Below, in pieces: positions 1 to 5,053 of a stretch of 5,053 nt of DNA (the stretch's first letter is position 1; each line of letters starts with the position of its first letter). The stretch spans positions 1-5,053 of the forward strand of contig JAMDDG010000177.1 in assembly GCA_023488865.1 (NCBI GenBank), in the 5' to 3' direction. Source of the DNA: Bacteroidota bacterium (lineage in GTDB: Bacteria; Bacteroidota; Bacteroidia; Bacteroidales; Prolixibacteraceae). The position numbers and the translations under genes were made by a program. The notes under the pieces are model-generated. The model did no database searches and was not told where the DNA came from. It worked only from the letters and a program-made list of their open reading frames with translations.

Positions 1-699
1 TTTGTCGGCGATAAACGGGTAGATGAATTCCATCCCTTTTTTCAGCGATTTGCCATCTGAGGTGGTGTACTCAAAAAGGTTATCTGTCGAAGAAGATAGA
101 ATGCGGGCCACGTTGCAAAAGGCATCCATGTTGAACAATGAGTAGCCAAACGGTTTGGTGCGTTTCAGCTCCTGCGGGAAACTGCCGTCGAGGGCCATCT
201 GCGCAGGCAGCAAGACATTCTTGAAGCGGTCGGTGCACATCTTTCTGACGTTTTCGTCGCCGACCAAAGTTGCCATTGCTGAGGCGGTTGCGACCCAGCA
301 GGTGCCGTGGTTGTTGGTGGCATTCATCTCGGTGATGCCGTAAGGATGGGTGGTCATCCACGTTAGAAACTGACTGAACCAGGCTTTGATTTTTATAGCC
401 TGATCGTTGGCGATAGCCCCTTTGTCAATCAATATTTTTGCCGATTGGGTCACCTCCACCAGGTGATAGGCGTCGATCAGGCCGATTCCCCTGCCGGTGA
501 AGCGGCCCCAGATAGCCTGGGCATAGAGCATGTTGGGGTTCATCAGGGTGGTGGTATCGACGAACCAGGCATTGAGGTGTTCGAGCGCTTTGGCCGAATA
601 TTCGGCTTTGCCGGTAAGCAGCCAGGCGGAAGTCAGTGTGGCTGTGATTTCGCTCAAACGGACCATGGCTAAACGGTGGCCGGAGAAGTTGTCAGGATA
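1..699 (-). CDS. Alginate-lyase-family polysaccharide lyase, 5'-truncated, 3' end outside window
   Basis: Lyases of this family (PF05426-like, related to PL5) cleave uronate-containing polysaccharides by beta-elimination in the periplasm or outside the cell. The minus-strand frame gives about 233 codons. Family blocks appear in order: an HRLAMVRLSEIT helix, the AWLLTGKAEYSAKALEHL helix (678 down to about 560), NPNMLYAQAIWGRFTGRGIG (540-481), then NATNNHGTCW with the Asn-Asn-His catalytic region at 315-307, and RTKPFGY (Arg at 162-160, Tyr at 144-142), probably the active-site Arg/Tyr pair. The signal peptide and the N-terminal segment before YPDNF, roughly 80-110 residues in relatives, are absent. 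Recognisable homology starts at about 699, only 8 bases after the oxidoreductase stop at 709-707. The frame stays open upstream to 822, but that stretch reads the end of the oxidoreductase out of frame. The first in-frame ATG inside the homology is at 666 and has no ribosome binding site. The family is clear; whether the product is made or active is doubtful. Confidence 0.8.
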
Positions 700-706
700 G
701 CAACAA

Positions 707-2146
<1,440 letters not shown>

Positions 2147-2289
2147 AAATTCTTGTTTAAATAATTGATAACTAAAAAGATGTTTTATACTGTTGGAAGA
2201 ATTTGGCAATTGGCTATTAGCCTTTGGCTGTTAGCGAAATTAACGTATAAATAAATACAAATTATTAGACATATTAAAAGGTTAAGGGA
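2147..2289. other. AT-rich leader region upstream of the oxidoreductase
   Basis: This is the gap between the oxidoreductase start and the decayed coding remnants to its right. It must contain the oxidoreductase promoter unless transcription comes through from further right. I saw no convincing match to the Bacteroidota -7 (TAnnTTTG) and -33 (TTTG) elements: the nearest, ATAATTTG read on the minus strand from the segment around 2260-2268, has no good partner. Apart from the TTGGC repeat nothing else could be assigned. Confidence 0.4.
2210..2235. repeat. Short imperfect tandem repeat TTGGCTRTTAGC
   Basis: TTGGCTATTAGC (2210-2221) and TTGGCTGTTAGC (2224-2235) match at 11 of 12 positions with a 14-base period. 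A partial unit, TTGGCAA, precedes them at 2203-2209. GGCTATTAGCC (2212-2222) is also a perfect inverted repeat around a central T. The array lies upstream of the oxidoreductase start at 2146, so it sits in the 5' leader or promoter region. Low-complexity intergenic repeats are a likely explanation; no function is claimed. Confidence 0.55.
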
Positions 2290-2425
2290 TTAATGATCGT
2301 TTATTTTTATCTCGATCTTGTTGATCCCTGATTTGAGTTTAAGGATGTTTAAAATCGGAGTGACGGTTTTGCTATTTTTTGAGTACCGAAACGAAGCCTC
2401 CGTTGGCCTGCAAGGGGGTATCACA
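2290..2425 (-). pseudogene. Frameshifted C-terminal remnant of an unidentified protein
   Basis: Two minus-strand frames give protein-like sequence that joins across a run of six A residues (complement of 2375-2380). One reads DTPLQANGGFVSVLKK and stops at 2374-2372. The other continues as NSKTVTPILNILKLKSG and then INKIEIKINDH, stopping at 2292-2290. Removing one A from the run joins them into a single chain of about 43 residues with an alternating strand-like pattern that resembles a beta-rich C-terminal domain. I do not recognise the parent protein. It ends directly at the ATPase fragment, so it is probably the tail of a gene whose front was deleted. A chance open frame cannot be excluded. 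Confidence 0.35.
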
Positions 2426-2648
2426 TCATATCAAAAAATCCAGCGAATTGTTCGTAAAGTTCCAGGACTGAAACAGAAAACAAATTCCGGATGATGTTTC
2501 TGCCGGTTAATGGTTCTCCGATTTTGTTAGACAGGTCAAGAGAAGATGAACCAGTGACCAGAATAATCATTCCCGGGAAATTGTCGATCAAAAGCTTTAA
2601 TCCATATCCAACCTCAGGAATTCGTTGGGCTTCGTCAATAAATATCAT
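2421..2648 (-). pseudogene. Fragment of an AAA ATPase (AAA_14/DUF4143-type)
   Basis: The 75-residue frame matches the middle of the AAA_14 domain found in the widespread ATPases that pair this domain with a C-terminal DUF4143. MIFIDEAQRIPEVGYGLKLL (residues 1-20) is the Walker B block, with the acidic DE pair; VTGSSSLDLSNKIGEPLTGR follows from about residue 31 and carries the sensor-1-like TGSS and the conserved EPLTGR. LFSVSVLELYEQF, after about residue 55, is the segment that leads toward the C-terminal half in full-length members. The N-terminal P-loop (Walker A, usually GxRQxGKT) and the C-terminal DUF4143 domain are both missing; intact members run to roughly 380-400 residues. An in-frame TAA (2651-2649) abuts the ATG, so the frame cannot extend upstream. 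With no nucleotide-binding loop it should be inactive, and I read it as a decayed remnant. Confidence 0.75.
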
Positions 2649-2657
2649 TTAGAAAAC

Positions 2658-2672
2658 CTAAATTTGGAAAGT
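2658..2672. repeat. Inverted partial third copy of the palindromic repeat
   Basis: CTAAATTTGGAAAGT at 2658-2672 is the reverse complement, at 14 of 15 positions, of ACTTTCCGAATTTAG at 2707-2721 inside the second 32-bp unit. It lies between the direct repeats and the start of the ATPase fragment. With the direct units it forms a cluster in which one half-copy is inverted. In a transcript the two arms could pair as a stem around a 34-base loop. Confidence 0.55.
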
Positions 2673-2734
2673 AAACTTCTCGAATTTAGCTAAATATTGC
2701 AAGTTAACTTTCCGAATTTAGCTAAATTTTGCAA
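2671..2734. repeat. Two 32-bp direct repeats with a central ATTTAGCTAAAT palindrome
   Basis: The units at 2671-2702 and 2703-2734 are directly adjacent and match at 28 of 32 positions (differences at unit positions 3, 9, 10 and 26). Each contains the 12-base perfect palindrome ATTTAGCTAAAT (2684-2695 and 2716-2727), extended to 14 bases, AATTTAGCTAAATT, in the second (2715-2728). The unit junction is itself a palindrome, AAGTTAACTT (2701-2710). The 32-base period is about three helical turns, so the palindromes face the same side of the DNA, as expected for paired binding sites. It is not a multiple of three, which argues against a repeated protein motif. The position just upstream of the ATPase fragment suggests an operator or a mobile-element end. 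Confidence 0.7.
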
Positions 2735-2803
2735 GTTTGAGGTGGGTTCTCTGAGCGGGTGTAGGTATACCGTCAGTATTTCTGATAGGGAATTATGAGA
2801 AAA
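2735..2803. other. Intergenic spacer downstream of the methyltransferase, no terminator seen
   Basis: This 69-base spacer follows the methyltransferase stop (TGA at 2806-2804) in the direction of transcription. The only structures are a weak 4-bp stem TCAG-TATTT-CTGA (2773-2785) and AAAATC-A-GATTTT (2800-2812), which overlaps the stop codon. Neither is a GC-rich hairpin followed by a U run, so I do not call a terminator. Confidence 0.5.
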
Positions 2804-5053
2804 TCAGATTTTAAGCTTTAACTGACCATCCGCTTTTTTAAGCTTCCAGCAATCGTCTGCTACATGTTGGGCTATATCTTCCAAAACGCTCAAGATCGTT
2901 TGATGTTCAGGGGTAATCCCATTCTTAAGTAAAGGTAGAATTGCTAAAATTATCTCGTCAAAATGAGGATTAATACCTTCTCGTCCTTTCCGTGTTAAAT
3001 AACTCAACAAATAATACCGGATTCGTAACCGAACATCAATATGCGTCTGGAACTTAGTATCTTTTTTTATGGTGAATTTATCAGTAGTTTCATCATAGTC
3101 GAAAGCGCTCATCAGTAAAGGTGTCAAATCAGTATATTCCTTTTTAAGTAAATATAGGAAGCCAAGCTCAAGACCTTTTATAATCAATTCATCGTTTATT
3201 TGTTCGAGTGTTGCGCCACTATTTTTTGCGATGATCCCTTCAATGGTTTGCATTACTATTTCTGCAATGTCCATTCCAAGATTTGCTTTTAGTATCGCCC
3301 GCGGTTTGCGGACTTTTCGGAAGTTAATGATCAACTGACCGGAAAGAACAGTGAAAGGGTTTTGACGCTTTTTAAAACTTGTTTGTCCGTTTTTTTGGGC
3401 AACTGCACCGATATATTCAAATCCGCAATTTTCGGCAGTTTCGATAATCAGGTGCCAAAACTCCGGATCTTTATGTGCAAACACAAACGATAGCCAACGG
3501 TCAAATTTAAGCACGCGGTACATTTCTTTGATGCTTTGGGAAATTAGGCTATTGTACTCTTCCTTGCTCTTATGGTTTTCACCGCCTTCAATGGCTTCCT
3601 GATTGTAATCGTCCTGGGTAACTTCAAGGTCAAGCCAGGCATTCCACATCACGGAAAGATCAAGATAAGGGATTTTTTTGCCATAAGGTGGATCAGTATA
3701 GATGTAATCAACGCTTTCTTTGGGAATCCACTTCAGGTTGGTTGCCGTTGCTTTACAGATTGTTGCATTACCGATGGTGTTCTTGTTTATACGACTTTTC
3801 ATTTCCAATTTTGCTTCAGCGACCTTTCGATAGCGTAGTTCAAAATACTTCATGATTTCTACATCAACGGGTTCAGGAGCAACCCTATAACGATAATAGG
3901 CGAAAACCGCTGAATTTCCTTGTCCTGCGGCTAGTCTATTGGGATTGTTATGATAGGTTAAGTTGGTTTTAGTTAATAAACCGGAAAACATCAACATTAA
4001 AGTTTCCCTAATATTTTCATTTTCTTCCTTTTTGATAAAGAATTTAAGACATGCTAATTGTGCTAATTGTTTCTCACTAAAAAGTAATTCAACGGTTTCA
4101 ACATCCGAACCTTTTGGCAAAGCAAACCCTTTGGGGTAAGGATATTTTTTCAACGCTCTGGTAATTTCTTCATCTGTTTTAGGTTCATGAGCCAAATATT
4201 CATTTTTCACACGTACAAAAGAGTCCCTCAAATCATCAAGTTTAACATGAGAAATTAAGGCTTTCACAATAAAAACGGCCATTGGATTAATGTCAATGCT
4301 AATCGCATTGCGGTCATTCATTAATGCTTCAATTGCAGTCACACCACTACCTCCGAAAGGGTCAAGTACCACATCGCCGGGTTTAGTGTATGTTTTAATA
4401 TAGTCAGCAACTACATTCCATGTCTGTTTTGTGAAGTAGCCATGAACTCCAAAGTGTCGCTTGGCCTGTTGTTTTCTTACTGGTATTTCTTCAAGCAGAG
4501 GACAATTTTTATAATCGAATCTGTCTGTTTTTTTAGCAGTAATTGAGTTATTATCATAGGTGATGTTTTTGCCAATCTGAAAGCTGGCCGGCGAAAGAAA
4601 CATGTTCAGCTCATCCCAGTGATGTTCAATCTCGTCGATGTAAAATTGTAAGACTGGTTCATTTGTAGCTTGAACCCTGTACAGAATAAACTCCAATCCA
4701 TTACATAGGGCAAAATAAGTACTTCGAATTTCGGAATGGTAAGAATAGGAATAGACCTGAGCAATATGATCAGTGTCGGTAATTATTTGGTTGGGAGCCT
4801 TTGCGTCAAGAACCCAGGCAAAATTGTTTTCAACTTTCAGACAATAGTCAGGAACGAGTCTTATTGCTATTTTTTTATTACTGCCGACTTTCAGAAATGG
4901 ATCATGCAGGGTTTTGCTGCGAACAATATTTTCCTGTGAATATCCAAGATGGTACAGAATAGGCAGGATAATAACCTCTCTGACACTATCTTCCTTGAAA
5001 TCAGGGTTGTTTAGAATTGAATTAAAATCCAGGTCGCCAAACAATTGTTTTTT
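2804..5053 (-). CDS. Fused PD-(D/E)xK (HsdR-N-like) nuclease and DNA methyltransferase, 5' end outside window
   Basis: This is probably a restriction-modification or defence enzyme that methylates DNA with S-adenosylmethionine and may also cut it. Residues are counted from the TTG at 5044. The frame continues through Lys-Lys-Gln to the window edge, so a proper ATG probably lies just outside; at least 749 residues are present. Residues 15-130 resemble the N-terminal nuclease domain of type I restriction subunits: Glu at 19/23, VPDY with Asp66, LDAKAP with Asp80 and Lys82, and Gln96/Tyr100. This is an intact PD-(D/E)xK set. The methyltransferase follows: a motif X-like block at 198-216, motif I VLDPFGGSG at 226-234, an acidic SIDINPMA at 249-256, and motif IV TDPPYGKKIPYLDLS at 450-464. 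DPPY favours N6-adenine. The 217-residue gap between motifs I and IV may hold the target-recognition region. Residues 575-746 form a helical C-terminal region I cannot assign. The gene is visibly AT-richer than the left block, suggesting transfer. Confidence 0.85.
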   Translation of the reverse strand, partial: KKQLFGDLDFNSILNNPDFKEDSVREVIILPILYHLGYSQENIVRSKTLHDPFLKVGSNKKIAIRLVPDYCLKVENNFAWVLDAKAPNQIITDTDHIAQVYSYSYHSEIRSTYFALCNGLEFILYRVQATNEPVLQFYIDEIEHHWDELNMFLSPASFQIGKNITYDNNSITAKKTDRFDYKNCPLLEEIPVRKQQAKRHFGVHGYFTKQTWNVVADYIKTYTKPGDVVLDPFGGSGVTAIEALMNDRNAISIDINPMAVFIVKALISHVKLDDLRDSFVRVKNEYLAHEPKTDEEITRALKKYPYPKGFALPKGSDVETVELLFSEKQLAQLACLKFFIKKEENENIRETLMLMFSGLLTKTNLTYHNNPNRLAAGQGNSAVFAYYRYRVAPEPVDVEIMKYFELRYRKVAEAKLEMKSRINKNTIGNATICKATATNLKWIPKESVDYIYTDPPYGKKIPYLDLSVMWNAWLDLEVTQDDYNQEAIEGGENHKSKEEYNSLISQSIKEMYRVLKFDRWLSFVFAHKDPEFWHLIIETAENCGFEYIGAVAQKNGQTSFKKRQNPFTVLSGQLIINFRKVRKPRAILKANLGMDIAEIVMQTIEGIIAKNSGATLEQINDELIIKGLELGFLYLLKKEYTDLTPLLMSAFDYDETTDKFTIKKDTKFQTHIDVRLRIRYYLLSYLTRKGREGINPHFDEIILAILPLLKNGITPEHQTILSVLEDIAQHVADDCWKLKKADGQLKLKI

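Noticed and set aside
2147..2209. Longer oxidoreductase start at a TTG (2209), adding 21 residues
   Set aside because: The extension places a polar segment before the twin-arginine motif; the ATG at 2146 gives a normal Tat signal.
2671..2734. CRISPR array
   Set aside because: The two 32-bp units abut with no spacer and the core is a full palindrome; no cas gene is present.
2773..2812. Intrinsic terminator after the methyltransferase
   Set aside because: The stems are 4-6 bp and AT-rich, one overlaps the stop codon, and no U tract follows a GC-rich hairpin.
3572..3838. Plus-strand 88-codon open frame
   Set aside because: It is antisense to the methyltransferase motif IV region, with no domain or start context of its own.
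4736..4939. Plus-strand 67-codon open frame
   Set aside because: It is antisense to the nuclease-like domain and has no recognisable protein features.

Overview
The window reads as a piece of a Bacteroidota genome. The evidence is a Tat-exported Gfo/Idh/MocA oxidoreductase of the type common in that phylum, an alginate-lyase-family polysaccharide lyase beside it, a fragment of an AAA/DUF4143-type ATPase, very AT-rich intergenic DNA, and start codons without a recognisable Shine-Dalgarno sequence. Everything that looks coding lies on the minus strand, so transcription runs right to left. No RNA gene, CRISPR array, transposase or convincing terminator was found.

Left block (1-2146): a catabolic pair with higher G+C. 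The intact gene (707-2146) is a secreted, NAD(P)-type sugar oxidoreductase. Directly downstream is an alginate-lyase-family (PF05426-like) reading frame that keeps the NNH catalytic region but lacks its signal peptide and N-terminal part. Recognisable lyase sequence begins within about 8 bases of the oxidoreductase stop codon, so the lyase is 5'-truncated, by either a real deletion or a misassembly. Its 3' end is outside the window. Together the two suggest an uronate or polysaccharide utilisation locus.

Middle block (2147-2803): a gene graveyard. It holds short TTGGC-type repeats, a frameshifted C-terminal remnant of an unidentified protein (about 2290-2425), and a central fragment of an AAA ATPase (2421-2648) with Walker B and sensor-1-like motifs but no P-loop and no C-terminal domain. 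It also holds a striking repeat cluster (2658-2734): two 32-bp direct repeats, each with an ATTTAGCTAAAT palindrome at its core, and a third, inverted partial copy.

Right block (2804-5053): an AT-richer gene for a large single-chain DNA methyltransferase with an N-terminal PD-(D/E)xK nuclease-like domain (HsdR-N type). It is open to the right edge, so its true start probably lies just outside. It is most likely a restriction-modification or defence enzyme acquired separately from the left block. This nuclease-methyltransferase fusion and the palindromic repeat cluster next to it are the most interesting parts of the window.
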